Shown: positions 1 through 8,729, counted from the first letter of the stretch. The stretch is DNA of 64,000 bases from Lysobacter arenosi (GCF_016613475.2 NZ_CP071517.1:1922001-1986000); one strand, 5' to 3'. Numbers and translations: made by a program. Notes: a model not told the origin generated them from the sequence alone.

Positions 1-54
1 GCGGCGCCAATCCGACGCCGACGCCCTGCTAAGGCCGTTACGCCAGAAAAGCGA

Positions 55-612
55 TCAGAACATCCCGGTTTCGAGACGCGCCGCTTCCGACATCATGTTG
101 CGGTTCCACGGCGGATCGAAGACCAGATCGACGTCGGCCTCGGCCACGGTCGGGATCATCTCCAGCTTGTCGCGCACGTCGGCCACCAGGATGTCGCCCA
201 TGCCACAGGCCGGCGCGGTGAGGGTCATGCGCACCTCGACACGACGCTTGCCCGGCTGCTCCGGATGCGGCTGGATGCTGGCCTCGTAGACCAGCCCCAG
301 GTCGACCACGTTGATCGGAATCTCCGGGTCGAAGCACGTGCGCAACTGGCGCCAGACCAGTTGCTCGACCGCCTCGTCATCGGCGCCCTCGGGCAACTCC
401 AACGGCTCTGGCGGCTCCTTGCCGATGGCGTCGGCGTCCCGTCCCGCGACGCGGAACAGATTGCCTTCGACGAACACGGTGTAGCTGCCGCCAAGGCCCT
501 GGGTGATATAGCCAATGCTGCCCGCGGGCAACGTCAACTGTTCTCCCTCGGGGACCATGACAACGGCGCAATCGCGCTCGAAACGGACGGGTTCGCTGCT
601 GCGGGAATACAT
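55..612 (-). CDS. sufT: Putative Fe-S cluster assembly protein SufT (DUF59/MIP18 family)
   Basis: A 185-residue soluble protein. The N-terminal part (about 1-75) is the SufT-specific segment; residues about 80-180 form the MIP18/DUF59 fold, with the PEIPINVVDLGLVY motif and the family's LTAPACGMGD motif, whose Cys is the conserved reactive residue. SufT acts as an auxiliary factor in iron-sulfur cluster maturation in the cytoplasm. No other suf gene is in the window; sufT is commonly near sufBCDS, which could lie beyond the left edge. The ATG start fits the family length. The function is by family recognition only. Confidence 0.88.
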   Translation of the reverse strand: MYSRSSEPVRFERDCAVVMVPEGEQLTLPAGSIGYITQGLGGSYTVFVEGNLFRVAGRDADAIGKEPPEPLELPEGADDEAVEQLVWRQLRTCFDPEIPINVVDLGLVYEASIQPHPEQPGKRRVEVRMTLTAPACGMGDILVADVRDKLEMIPTVAEADVDLVFDPPWNRNMMSEAARLETGMF

Positions 613-739
613 GCCGGAAAGATTGGGGTGCCGTGGCGTGGCACAAGGCCGGCAATTCTACCGGTGTGCGACCCCCAGCATGCGCACCGCCCGTGGCGGC
701 CCGGCTATGCTGTTGCATTGACCGTCCCCCGAGTAGTCG

Positions 740-1159
740 ATGACCCCACCCGCCCCGCCTGCCCGCCGCGCCTCGTGGTTTTCGTGGTTGCTACTGCTGC
801 TGGGCGCCTGCGGGTTTGCCGCGGTGTGGGTGCTGCTGAGCCTGTACACCGGCCGCCAGAACGGCTGGATGGCGGTGCTGGGCGCGCTGGATATCGCCCT
901 GATGCTGCGCCTGGGCGGCTGGCGCCCCGGATTTGGACGGCTGCTGGCGGGCGTGCTCGGCACCTCCGCGATAGTGATTGCCGCCAACTGGTTCATCACC
1001 GCCACCCAGCTCGGCGCCATGCTCGGCCTGCCGCCGTGGGAATCGGCGGTACGCCTGGGCATCCACCACGCCTGGATCCTGGTGCAACTGGCCAACGGTG
1101 TTGCCGACCTGGTCTGGATCACGGTCGGCCTGATCGCCGCGGCCCTGCTCTCGCGCTGA
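740..1159 (+). CDS. Small integral membrane protein, unknown function
   Basis: A 139-residue protein with four predicted hydrophobic segments (about residues 13-35, 42-58, 63-82 and 108-137) and a short positively charged N-terminus. I do not recognise the family. It is divergent from sufT and convergent with the MocR regulator, from which it is separated by only a few bases, so it is probably transcribed alone. The composition matches the neighbouring genes. ATG start at 740; the frame is closed and GC-rich at third positions, which supports real coding. Confidence 0.7.
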   Translation: MTPPAPPARRASWFSWLLLLLGACGFAAVWVLLSLYTGRQNGWMAVLGALDIALMLRLGGWRPGFGRLLAGVLGTSAIVIAANWFITATQLGAMLGLPPWESAVRLGIHHAWILVQLANGVADLVWITVGLIAAALLSR

Positions 1160-1165
1160 GATTTC

Positions 1166-2602
1166 CTAGACGGACTCGTCCAGGCAGGTCTCGAACAGCG
1201 CCACTGCCTCGTTGATCTCGGCCACCGACAAGGCACCGAAGCCCAGCAACAGACCGGCACGGTCGGGCGGGTCCAAGTAGTAGGGACGGATCGGATACAG
1301 CCCCAGCCCGAGGCTGCGGGCGCGCGCGATGAAGGCATCGCCCTGCTCGGCGTTGCGCCCCTTGAGCCACACCACCAGGTGCATGCCGGCGCGCGAGTCG
1401 TTGATCTGCAGCCGACCGTTGCTGCAGCGCTTGAGCCCGTTGAGCAGGGCCGCGCGCCGCTCCTTCAGGGTTTTCCAGGTGCGGCGCAGGTGCCGCTCGA
1501 AACCGCCATCGCCGATGAAGCGCGCCAGCGCCGCCTGCTCGATGCCGCACGAACCGAAATCGTCCTGCCACTTGGCGTTGACGAAGTCGCCACGCAGGCC
1601 CGGCGGCACCACCGCATAGCCCAGGCGCAAGGACGGGAACATCACCTTCGAGAACGTGCCGACGTAGATCACCCGTGCGCTGTCGTCCAGCGAGCGCAGC
1701 GCTGCCAACGGCCGCGCGTCGTAGCGGAATTCGCCGTCGTAATCGTCTTCCAGGATCCAGCTGCCGTTGCGCCGCGCGTAGTCGATCAACGCCAGGCGGC
1801 GCTGCAGCGACAGCACCGCGCCGCTGGGGAACTGGTGCGACGGCGTCACGCAGACCAGCTTCGGCGCCGGCAGCGGCAGGTCGTCGCAGATCAGTCCCTG
1901 CGCGTCGACGCCGACGGTGCGCACGTTGGCGCCGTGGATTTGCAGCGCCTCGCGCATCGCCGAGTAATGCGGCTCTTCGAGCACGACCTCGTCGCCCGGA
2001 TCGAGCAGGACGCGTGCGGTAAGCGCGACGGCCTGCTGCGTGCCGTGGACGATCACCACGTCCTCGGGCTGGGCCTGCACGCCGCGACGCCGGCCCAGGT
2101 AGTCGCAGACCGCTTCGCGCAGCGCCAGCAGCCCCTGCGAGGGCGGATAGGTCGGCGAGGTATAGGCCGCGGCGTGCGCCAGTTCGCGCGACCAGGCGCT
2201 GGTCAGCGCCGGATTGGTCAGCGGCACGCCGTACTGGAAGGCATAGCGGATGCCAGGAATGTTGCGGCCCGGGATGCGCAGGTGGTCGTGGATGACGCGC
2301 GCACGCCGCGCAAACTGCGACTGCGCCGGCAGTGGCGCGTCGACGCCGTGGATCGGCCTGGCCGACTGCACCGGTGGCGTCACGTAACTGCCCGATCCCA
2401 CGCGTCCATCGACGAAACCTTCGGCGCGCAACTGGTCATAGGCGGCGAGCACCGTATTGCGCGAGACGCCCAGTTCACGTGCCAGCTGCCGCGTGGCCGG
2501 CAGGCGCGCGCCTTGGCTGACGCGCCCGGCGAAGACGGCACTCTTGAGGGCGCGGGTCAGCTGCGCGTGCAGTGGACCGCGTCCGTCGAGTTGCAGGTGC
2601 AT
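1166..2602 (-). CDS. MocR/PdxR-type GntR regulator with aminotransferase domain
   Basis: A 478-residue transcription factor: N-terminal winged-helix GntR domain (about 10-75, LPATRQLARELGVSRNTVL), a linker, and a fold-type I aminotransferase domain (about 115-475) with the PLP-binding motif DDYDGEFRYD and the Schiff-base lysine in GTFSKVMFP. MocR proteins use PLP or an aminated ligand as effector; PdxR members control PLP synthesis, but the target here is unknown. The frame stays open well upstream, but the start at 2602 (MHLQLDGRGP) matches the family N-terminus. It is divergent from the membrane protein at 2721, with a shared inverted repeat at 2627-2700. Confidence 0.88.
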   Translation of the reverse strand: MHLQLDGRGPLHAQLTRALKSAVFAGRVSQGARLPATRQLARELGVSRNTVLAAYDQLRAEGFVDGRVGSGSYVTPPVQSARPIHGVDAPLPAQSQFARRARVIHDHLRIPGRNIPGIRYAFQYGVPLTNPALTSAWSRELAHAAAYTSPTYPPSQGLLALREAVCDYLGRRRGVQAQPEDVVIVHGTQQAVALTARVLLDPGDEVVLEEPHYSAMREALQIHGANVRTVGVDAQGLICDDLPLPAPKLVCVTPSHQFPSGAVLSLQRRLALIDYARRNGSWILEDDYDGEFRYDARPLAALRSLDDSARVIYVGTFSKVMFPSLRLGYAVVPPGLRGDFVNAKWQDDFGSCGIEQAALARFIGDGGFERHLRRTWKTLKERRAALLNGLKRCSNGRLQINDSRAGMHLVVWLKGRNAEQGDAFIARARSLGLGLYPIRPYYLDPPDRAGLLLGFGALSVAEINEAVALFETCLDESV

Positions 2603-2626
2603 GGCCGGCCTCCTGGAGGGCGTGGC

Positions 2627-2700
2627 GGATTGGCCCCATTCAAGCCCGATGAATTGGACCTTGCCAGTGCCACTTTGCCACGGCTCCATAGGGCCAATCC
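2627..2700. promoter_or_regulatory. Candidate MocR operator (inverted repeat, divergent promoter region)
   Basis: GGATTGGCCC at 2627-2636 and its exact complement GGGCCAATCC at 2691-2700 flank the region between the MocR start (2602) and the divergent membrane-protein start (2721). A related element, GAATTGGACC, lies at 2651-2660 in the same orientation as the first. MocR regulators usually bind two spaced half-sites in the divergent gap. The repeats are directly visible; binding is inference. Confidence 0.55.
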
Positions 2701-2720
2701 CGTGCGAATGGACACCAGCC

Positions 2721-3233
2721 ATGAAAGCGCCCGCCCGTGACCCCGCCTCCGCCACCTCAGTTGCGTGGGAGCGCCCCGCCGCCTGGGCCTGGATCCTGAT
2801 CGGCGGGCTGACCGTCGGCGCCTTCGACCTGCTGTTCGCGATGATCTGGTGGGCGCCGCTGGGCGCCTCCCCGATCCGCATTCCGCAATCGGTCGCCGCG
2901 TGGATCATCGGCCGCGATGCCGCCTTTGCCGGAGGCGCGGCGACGGCGCTGTTCGGCGCGGCGCTGCACTTCTACCTGATGACCGCGATCGTGGCGATCT
3001 ACCACGTCGCCAGCCGCGGGCGCCCGTGGCTGCTCGAGCATCCGCTGCGCAACGGCGCGATCTACGGCGCGCTGTGCTACGTGCTGATCCACGTCATCGC
3101 CGTGCCGATGTTCTCGGCCGCGCCGCCACGGCGCTTCCTGCTGGACTGGTCGATCGCCTGCCTGCTCGCGCACATGCTGCTGGTCGGCGTTCCCTGCGCG
3201 CTGTTCGCGCGCAGGTGGCACACCGCCCAGTAG
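2721..3233 (+). CDS. Four-TM membrane protein, paralogue of the protein at 8103
   Basis: A 170-residue membrane protein with about four hydrophobic segments. It shares a clear pattern with the product at 8103-8636: a GG-L-x2-G-x2-D-x-LFA motif in the first membrane segment, RI-x-QSVAA before the second, a GG-x-A-x6-G-x2-LH stretch, and a P-x-SAAP motif late in the protein. I do not have a firm family name; similar proteins are usually listed as hypothetical. ATG at 2721 starts just past the operator and the gene is divergent from the MocR regulator, so it is the likely regulated target. Confidence 0.75.
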   Translation: MKAPARDPASATSVAWERPAAWAWILIGGLTVGAFDLLFAMIWWAPLGASPIRIPQSVAAWIIGRDAAFAGGAATALFGAALHFYLMTAIVAIYHVASRGRPWLLEHPLRNGAIYGALCYVLIHVIAVPMFSAAPPRRFLLDWSIACLLAHMLLVGVPCALFARRWHTAQ

Positions 3234-3240
3234 TCACGCC

Positions 3241-5748
3241 TCACGGCGGCGACGGTTCGTCCGTTGCCGCGTCACCGTCGAGCGCCGGGCCTGGACGGCT
3301 GGCAGTCGGCTTCGCGAGCATCGCGCCGACTTCCGCCGACATGCTGCGCACGTGCACGTCCTGCTGCGGGAATGGCATCTCGATGCCGGCCTCGCGCAGC
3401 GCCGCGTGCACGCGCGTCATCAGCTCGCTGCGGATGTTGGTCCAGTTCTCGAAGTCGTAGGTCCAGGCGCGGATCGCGAAGTTGAGCGAGCTGGCGCCCA
3501 GGCCGGTAAACAGCACCACAGGCACCGGCGTGCGCGCCACGTGCGGCGTATCGGTGGTCACCTTCGTCAGCAGCGCGATCACCTGCGAAGGCTCGGAGCC
3601 GTAGCCCACGCCCAGGTCGATGTCGATGCGCCGGCTCATGTCGAGCAGGGTCCAGTTGGTCAGCTTCTCCGACAGCAGCGTGCCGTTGGGCACCACCACG
3701 TCGGCGCCGTCGAAGGTCTTGATGGTGGTGGCGCGCATGCCGATCTCGCGCACGCGGCCTGCGGTACCGGTGATCTCGACCACGTCGCCGGGCTGGATCG
3801 GCCGCTCGAACATCAGGATCAGGCCGGAGACGAAGTTGTTGACCACGTTCTGCAGGCCGAAGCCGATGCCGACGCCGAGCGCGCCGAACAGGAACGCCAG
3901 CTGCCCGATCTTGAAGCCGGCAGCGGCCAGGGCCACGACCAGGCCGATCAGCAGCAGCGCGTAGTAGCTCAGCGAGGCCACCGAATTGCCGACGCCGCGC
4001 GGCAGCGACATCTTCGACAGGACCTGCTCTTCCAGCAGGAAGCGGACGATGCGGGCGGTCCAGAAGGCGATGAACACCGAGACCGCGAACACCAGGATGT
4101 GGCCGAGGCTGATGGATATCTCGCCGAACTTGACCGCGTACGTCAGCACCGACTCGACGACTGCATACACCGGCCGGAAGATGCGGAAGCGGCTCATCGC
4201 GAAGGCGATCCAACCCAGCACCGCGGCAATCTTCAGCAGCTTGTTGAATCCCTGCAGGATCGGCGCGGCGTGCTCCCTGGCGATACGGAAGCGCGAGGCG
4301 CTACGGCGCGCGATGAGCAGTTGCAGCAGCGTGTTGAACACGTTGATGCCGGCATACAGCACCAGGCCCAGGTAGCCGCTGTCCACCACGCCGGCGGTCA
4401 GCATTTCCGCCAGCGAGACGTTGCCGACGATGTTCGACACGGCCGACGCCGCCAGCAGCACGGTAGCGCCCCAGGCGATCGCGTGGATGATCCTGCTGAT
4501 TCGCGCCGCCGGATCATCCACGGCCAGCGGTTTGCGCGAACGCCACAGCAGCCACAGCATCAATGCCATCGCCAGCAGCGTCAGGCCCAGGTAGTACCAG
4601 CGGTACATCAGCTCGCTGGCGAGGAAGACGAAGCCCAGGCGCTCGAGCAGGTACAGGCCGGTGGCGACGAACGGCCAGAATCCGAGCAGCCGCTTGCTGG
4701 CGGGCGGCAGCAAGCGCAGCACCGGCACCAGTGCCACCAGCATCGCGACCTGGTGCGCCAGCAGCGGCGCATCGGGTTCGAACACCAGTACGCCCATCAT
4801 CGACAGCAGGATCCATGACGAGATCGGCCGGCGCAGGACCCGATTGGAGGCTTCGCTTTCCAGTCCCGTGGGCGCCTGTTTGCGCGAACGGAAACTCAGC
4901 CAGACCAGCAGCGGCAGCAACAGGATCTGCAGCCAGTGCAATGCGCGCTGGTTGCCCAGGTCGGCCGCGCTGTACTGGCTGACGAAACGACTCTCGATCT
5001 CCAGGCCGGTGCGAATCGAATCGAGTGCCGACTCGCTCCCTTCCTGGCCTCGTTGCACTGCCCACAGCGGCGGTGCATCCAGGCGGATCAGGCGACTGTC
5101 GATGTAATCGATGGCCTGGCTGACGGCCTTCTGCCCGGCCTGGATCCGCGCCTCCACCGAGTTTCCTCGGCGGCCCAGTGCGATCTGTTTTTCCAGCGGC
5201 GCCGACAGTGCCTGCTCGGCCTGCTTGAGCTTGGCGACGACCGACTCGATGCGGTTGTCGAGCGCGCTGGCGAGGCTGCCGGCCTGCGCGGCGACCTTGG
5301 TCGCGTCCCAGTCGGCGCGGCGGCTCGCGAGCTCGGCGGCGTCGTCGCTGGAGGGCGCGCTGGCCTGGCGCAGGTCGGACTGCCAGCGTGCGTACTGGCG
5401 GGCATCGAACTTCCAGTGCCGATCCAGGCTTTCCAGGCGCATCACCGGCAGCGTGCGCATGTCCTTGGAGACGAACAGCTTGGCCTTCTCGTTCACCGAG
5501 CGCTCGATCGTCGCCAGGCGCGGAGCCAGATCCCGGGTCAGGTCCGAAGTCGACGCCCTCAGGATCACGTCCTGGGCGAAGCGCTCGTCATCGTCGGCGC
5601 GATTGGGGATGTCGGCGACCGGAATGGCCGTGGGTCCCTTGTCCTTGGCCTCGACCAGGGTCGGTGCGGTCTGCGCCGATGCCGCAGGAATGGTGAGCAT
5701 GCCCGACAGGCACAGGACGAACGCAAGCAGGGCGGAAATACGCGACAT
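3241..5748 (-). CDS. Large MscS-family mechanosensitive channel
   Basis: An 835-residue inner-membrane channel. The protein begins with a Sec signal peptide (residues 1-25, ending ASAQ), followed by a long periplasmic alpha-helical region (about 40-280), then about ten or eleven membrane segments. The MscS core lies at about 600-800: the pore helix is Gly/Ala-rich (FLFGALGVGIGFGLQN), followed by the beta domain signature PIQPGDVVEI and VPNGTLLS. The size and layout resemble MscK/YbdG-like multi-domain channels rather than the short MscS. The start at 5748 was chosen because it places the signal peptide at the N-terminus; an in-frame ATG at 5808 would bury it. Such channels release osmolytes under hypo-osmotic shock. 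Confidence 0.9.
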   Translation of the reverse strand: MSRISALLAFVLCLSGMLTIPAASAQTAPTLVEAKDKGPTAIPVADIPNRADDDERFAQDVILRASTSDLTRDLAPRLATIERSVNEKAKLFVSKDMRTLPVMRLESLDRHWKFDARQYARWQSDLRQASAPSSDDAAELASRRADWDATKVAAQAGSLASALDNRIESVVAKLKQAEQALSAPLEKQIALGRRGNSVEARIQAGQKAVSQAIDYIDSRLIRLDAPPLWAVQRGQEGSESALDSIRTGLEIESRFVSQYSAADLGNQRALHWLQILLLPLLVWLSFRSRKQAPTGLESEASNRVLRRPISSWILLSMMGVLVFEPDAPLLAHQVAMLVALVPVLRLLPPASKRLLGFWPFVATGLYLLERLGFVFLASELMYRWYYLGLTLLAMALMLWLLWRSRKPLAVDDPAARISRIIHAIAWGATVLLAASAVSNIVGNVSLAEMLTAGVVDSGYLGLVLYAGINVFNTLLQLLIARRSASRFRIAREHAAPILQGFNKLLKIAAVLGWIAFAMSRFRIFRPVYAVVESVLTYAVKFGEISISLGHILVFAVSVFIAFWTARIVRFLLEEQVLSKMSLPRGVGNSVASLSYYALLLIGLVVALAAAGFKIGQLAFLFGALGVGIGFGLQNVVNNFVSGLILMFERPIQPGDVVEITGTAGRVREIGMRATTIKTFDGADVVVPNGTLLSEKLTNWTLLDMSRRIDIDLGVGYGSEPSQVIALLTKVTTDTPHVARTPVPVVLFTGLGASSLNFAIRAWTYDFENWTNIRSELMTRVHAALREAGIEMPFPQQDVHVRSMSAEVGAMLAKPTASRPGPALDGDAATDEPSPP

Positions 5749-5923
5749 CGTGGCTCCAGGCCGTCTGACGAGTCCGCTGCCTTGCACCTTCCAGGGCAGC
5801 TGAGACACGAATACTGCGGCAGAGCAAACCCCAGTGGCGCGGGATCGTCAACGCATCGCGGCCTGGTGGGTCACACGTTCACGTTGTCATCACGGCCTTG
5901 ACGTCTCATCGGTTTGGTATCCG

Positions 5924-5949
5924 GGAACCTTTTGCCCGCTGCTGCGTCT
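5924..5949 (+). promoter_or_regulatory. Candidate ECF sigma-dependent autoregulatory promoter
   Basis: GGAACC at 5924-5929 and CGTCT at 5945-5949 are separated by 15 bases, the typical AAC-type -35 and CGTC-type -10 arrangement of ECF sigma promoters. It lies about 40 bases before the ATG (5992) of the ECF sigma gene, as expected for self-activation. No good sigma-70 promoter is seen in the same stretch. Confidence 0.6.
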
Positions 5950-5991
5950 GCGCAACTGAAAGCGACCCGCGATCCGGAGACAGCAACCACC

Positions 5992-6714
5992 ATGGCCCCC
6001 GCCGGCACCCTGAGATCGATCGACTACGCTTCGCTGGCTGACGTCGAGCTTGCGGCGCTGGTGCAGCGCGGCGACCGCGAGGCGTTCCGCCAGATCATGC
6101 GGCGCTGCAACCAGCGTGTGTTCCGCATGGCCCGCAGCCTGGTGGGAAACGATGCCGAAGCCGAGGACGTCGTCCAGGAAGCCTACCTGCACGCCTTCGA
6201 GCACATCGCGACGTTTCGCGGCGAGTCCTCCCTGACCACGTGGTTGACCCGGATCGTCCTCAACGGCGCCCAGAGCCGGCTTCGGCAACGCCGCAAGACG
6301 GTCGAACTCGACCAGATCGATGCCATCCACAACGCCGGAGACCGTGTCGTGCCATTTCCTTCCAGGTCCGGCAACGAGGACCCCGCGGCGGCGGCATCGC
6401 GCGAACAGGTGCGTCGCTTGCTCGAGCATGCGGTGGACGGCTTGCCCGAACCCTTCCGCGTCGTCTTCATCCTGCGCGACATCGAAGGCTGTTCGGTCGA
6501 GGAGACCGCGAGCAGTCTGGCACTGCGCGCCGAAACCGTGAAGACGCGCCTGCATCGCGCCCGGCGCCTGCTGCGCGCCGCATTGAACGACACCCTTGCG
6601 GCCACGCTTTCGGACGCGTTCCCGTTCCTGGGATCGCGCTGCGAACAGATGACCGCAAGGGTGATGGCAAGACTCGAGGGCGCCACCGCGCCCGAACACC
6701 CGTCCACCGACTGA
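5992..6714 (+). CDS. ECF-type RNA polymerase sigma factor
   Basis: A 240-residue group IV sigma factor. Region 2 occupies about residues 35-95 (the DAEAEDVVQEAYLHAF motif binds core polymerase and the -10), followed by a variable linker, and region 4 spans about 150-205 (LPEPFRVVFILRDIEG and an HTH ending in VKTRLHRAR). A C-terminal tail of about 35 residues carries a single Cys in the context GSRCEQMTARVM, seen in a subgroup of ECF factors. No adjacent anti-sigma gene was found; a small membrane protein follows 13 bases downstream and is probably co-transcribed. ATG at 5992 is preferred over an upstream in-frame ATG at 5914, which would lie before the candidate promoter. Confidence 0.9.
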   Translation: MAPAGTLRSIDYASLADVELAALVQRGDREAFRQIMRRCNQRVFRMARSLVGNDAEAEDVVQEAYLHAFEHIATFRGESSLTTWLTRIVLNGAQSRLRQRRKTVELDQIDAIHNAGDRVVPFPSRSGNEDPAAAASREQVRRLLEHAVDGLPEPFRVVFILRDIEGCSVEETASSLALRAETVKTRLHRARRLLRAALNDTLAATLSDAFPFLGSRCEQMTARVMARLEGATAPEHPSTD

Positions 6715-6727
6715 AGAGGATCGCGTC

Positions 6728-7072
6728 ATGTTGAAAGCAGCCCTGATCGTGTTTGCAATCGCCGCCATGGGCGGCCTGTTCCTCGCGTCGCATGTACTGC
6801 GTGGTCGGCTGGCGCCCTGGGTGGTCTCGGTCATGCACGCGTTGCTCGGTGCCACCGGACTGGTGCTGGTGATCATGGGCGTCGGGCAAGGTGGCGCACC
6901 GGCACTGGCGACCGGGGCGTTGGCGATACTTGGCCTGGCCGCGCTGGGTGGTTTCTATCTCGCTTCGATCCACCTGCGCGGCAAAGTCGCGCCCAAGGCG
7001 GTCGTGTTCGTCCACGCCGGCGTGGCCGTCACCGGCTTCCTGGTGCTGTTGAGCGCGGTGATTGCGCGGTAA
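6728..7072 (+). CDS. Duplicated four-TM membrane protein with paired histidines
   Basis: A 114-residue hydrophobic protein made of two similar halves of two membrane segments each. Half one has LASHVLRGRLAP then VMHALLGATG; half two has LASIHLRGKVAP then FVHAGVAVTG. Each half therefore carries two His residues near membrane edges, an arrangement that could bind heme or metal, although this is only inference. It lies 13 bases after the ECF sigma gene and is likely controlled with it, either as a target or as a membrane partner of the sigma factor. I do not recognise a named family. Confidence 0.7.
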   Translation: MLKAALIVFAIAAMGGLFLASHVLRGRLAPWVVSVMHALLGATGLVLVIMGVGQGGAPALATGALAILGLAALGGFYLASIHLRGKVAPKAVVFVHAGVAVTGFLVLLSAVIAR

Positions 7073-7110
7073 GGCATTCGGCGCCCCCCTCGCCCGTTCA
7101 CTGTAATTGG

Positions 7111-7128
7111 CTCCGTTGATCCACGGAG
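7111..7128. promoter_or_regulatory. Short inverted repeat upstream of the AraC-type gene
   Basis: CTCCGT (7111-7116), a 6-base spacer and ACGGAG (7123-7128) form a dyad between the membrane-protein gene ending at 7072 and the AraC-type gene. It could be an operator or a weak hairpin; there is no T-run. Evidence is the symmetry alone. Confidence 0.25.
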
Positions 7129-7212
7129 GAGTGGCTCTCCAAACTGCTGTTTCAGACCGATAGCGTGGTGCCATTGGCGCGTGATCGAGCGCGCCGCACC
7201 AGCGAGACCGTC

Positions 7213-8115
7213 ATGGCCCTGCGCTATCACGCACTTTCCGCTTCGTCGCCGTTGCCGATCGCGGGCGACGAACAATGGCTCCGGCTGACCGTGGCCAGCG
7301 ACGAGGGCCTGCGCTTGCCGCGCGACTGGATCTCGCTGCTGCTGCCATTGCGCGGTGATCTGCAACTGCAGGGTAGCGATTGCCAGTGGCTGCTTCGCAA
7401 CGGCCAGGGGCAGCTGTGGTGCGCAGGGCCAATTTCGGCGCAGGGTGCGCACGGTTCGCTGTGGCTGTGCCTGGCCGGCCATCCCGCCGCCTGGGCGCAG
7501 CACTTCGGCAATGCCCGGGCGATGCACGAACAGCTTCCGTGGCAGCACACGACGCCGCGCCTGCTGCGCCGGCAACTGCTGCGCGTTGCTCGCGGGCTTC
7601 GTGACGGCCAAGCCCCTGCGGACGAGGTACTGTCCACGCTGCTGGGCGATCAGCAACTGGCCATCGCCGCGCGCCTGCCACGCTGTCGCGGTCGCAACAG
7701 GTCGCACCGGCGCCAGACCCTGCTGCGCCTGCTGCACGTGCGCCATCTGGTGCGCTGCCATGTCGATGCCGACGACGAATCGGACGCGGCGATCGACCTC
7801 GCCTGGCTGGCCGATCGCGCCCACTACTCGTCGGGCCACCTGATTCGCATCCACCGCGAAGTCTTCGGCGAGACACCATCGGAGTACCTGGCACGACTGC
7901 GCAGTGCGCGGGCCTGGCGACTGGTGCGCGAAACGGCGATGCCGGTGGGCGAGATCACGCAGGCACTCGGCTTCGAGAGCCAGAGCGCGTTCTGCCGCGC
8001 GTTCAAGCACACCTTCGGCATGACCGCGACGCAGGCGCGCCGCAGCCATGCACCTTCACTGCAGACATCCTCAAATCACGACACTGCCACCGAGGCGACC
8101 CCATGCGCGGCCTGA
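7213..8115 (+). CDS. AraC-family transcriptional regulator
   Basis: A 300-residue regulator with a variable N-terminal region (about 1-190) and a C-terminal double-HTH AraC domain (about 195-295). The first HTH contains DLAWLADRAHYSSGHLIRIH and the second EITQALGFESQSAFCRAFK, the diagnostic second-helix pattern. The N-terminal part looks like a cupin-style sensor (LPRDWISLLLPLRGDLQL) with no recognised ligand. The start at 7213 (MALRYHAL) is chosen over 7165. The gene overlaps the membrane-protein gene at 8103 by 13 bases, so the two are translationally linked and the regulator may control it. Confidence 0.87.
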   Translation: MALRYHALSASSPLPIAGDEQWLRLTVASDEGLRLPRDWISLLLPLRGDLQLQGSDCQWLLRNGQGQLWCAGPISAQGAHGSLWLCLAGHPAAWAQHFGNARAMHEQLPWQHTTPRLLRRQLLRVARGLRDGQAPADEVLSTLLGDQQLAIAARLPRCRGRNRSHRRQTLLRLLHVRHLVRCHVDADDESDAAIDLAWLADRAHYSSGHLIRIHREVFGETPSEYLARLRSARAWRLVRETAMPVGEITQALGFESQSAFCRAFKHTFGMTATQARRSHAPSLQTSSNHDTATEATPCAA

Positions 8116-8636
8116 GCCTCTCCATCGAACCATCGACGCGGCGCGCACTGACCTGGATGCTGCTGGGCGGCCTGTGCGCCGGCACGCTCGACATCCTGTT
8201 CGCCACCGGCTTCTGGGCGCTGCGTGGCGTTGCTCCTGAGCGGATCCTGCAGAGCGTCGCCGCCGGCGTGCTCGGCAAGGCCAGCTTCAGCGGCGGCAGT
8301 GCGAGCGCGATGCTGGGCCTGTGCCTGCATTACCTGATCGCCATCGCCATGGCCGCCGCCTACGCCATGGCCGCGCGCGATGTGACTGCCCTGCTGCAGC
8401 GCCCATGGCGTTACGGCGCGGTGTACGGACTGGCACTGTTCGCGCTGATGAGTTTCGTCGTCGTGCCGCTGTCGGCCGCGCCCCGCAGCGGTGCGCCGCA
8501 GCCGCTGTGGATCGCATCCAGTGTGGTCGCCCACATCGTCCTGGTCGGCTGGCCGTGCGCCTGGTTCGCTCGGCGCGCCTGGCTGGGCGCATGGGGATCG
8601 CCGCCCCTGGCGACGATGCTCGAACGCCCCGGCTGA
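8103..8636 (+). CDS. Four-TM membrane protein, paralogue of the protein at 2721
   Basis: A 177-residue membrane protein with about four hydrophobic segments and the same motif set as the product of 2721-3233: GG-L-x2-GTLDILFA, ERILQSVAAGVLG, SGG-x-ASAMLGLCLHY and VVPLSAAP. The most conserved charged residue is the Asp in the first membrane segment. The gene starts inside the end of the AraC regulator gene (13-base overlap), so the pair forms one operon. Function unknown; the co-occurrence of both paralogues with a regulator suggests a regulated transport or stress role, which is inference. Confidence 0.8.
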   Translation: MRGLSLSIEPSTRRALTWMLLGGLCAGTLDILFATGFWALRGVAPERILQSVAAGVLGKASFSGGSASAMLGLCLHYLIAIAMAAAYAMAARDVTALLQRPWRYGAVYGLALFALMSFVVVPLSAAPRSGAPQPLWIASSVVAHIVLVGWPCAWFARRAWLGAWGSPPLATMLERPG

Positions 8637-8729
8637 TCCCTCCTCGCTTCACGCCCGGCGCGAACTGATGCTGGCGTCAGCGGAGACCGGGCGCGCCCCG
8701 GCCCCGCCCCAAACGCAACGGAGACTGCA

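Noticed and set aside
3..32. Possible C-terminal tail of a plus-strand gene (GANPTPTPC then TAA)
   Set aside because: Only nine codons are in the window; it could be real but cannot be supported.
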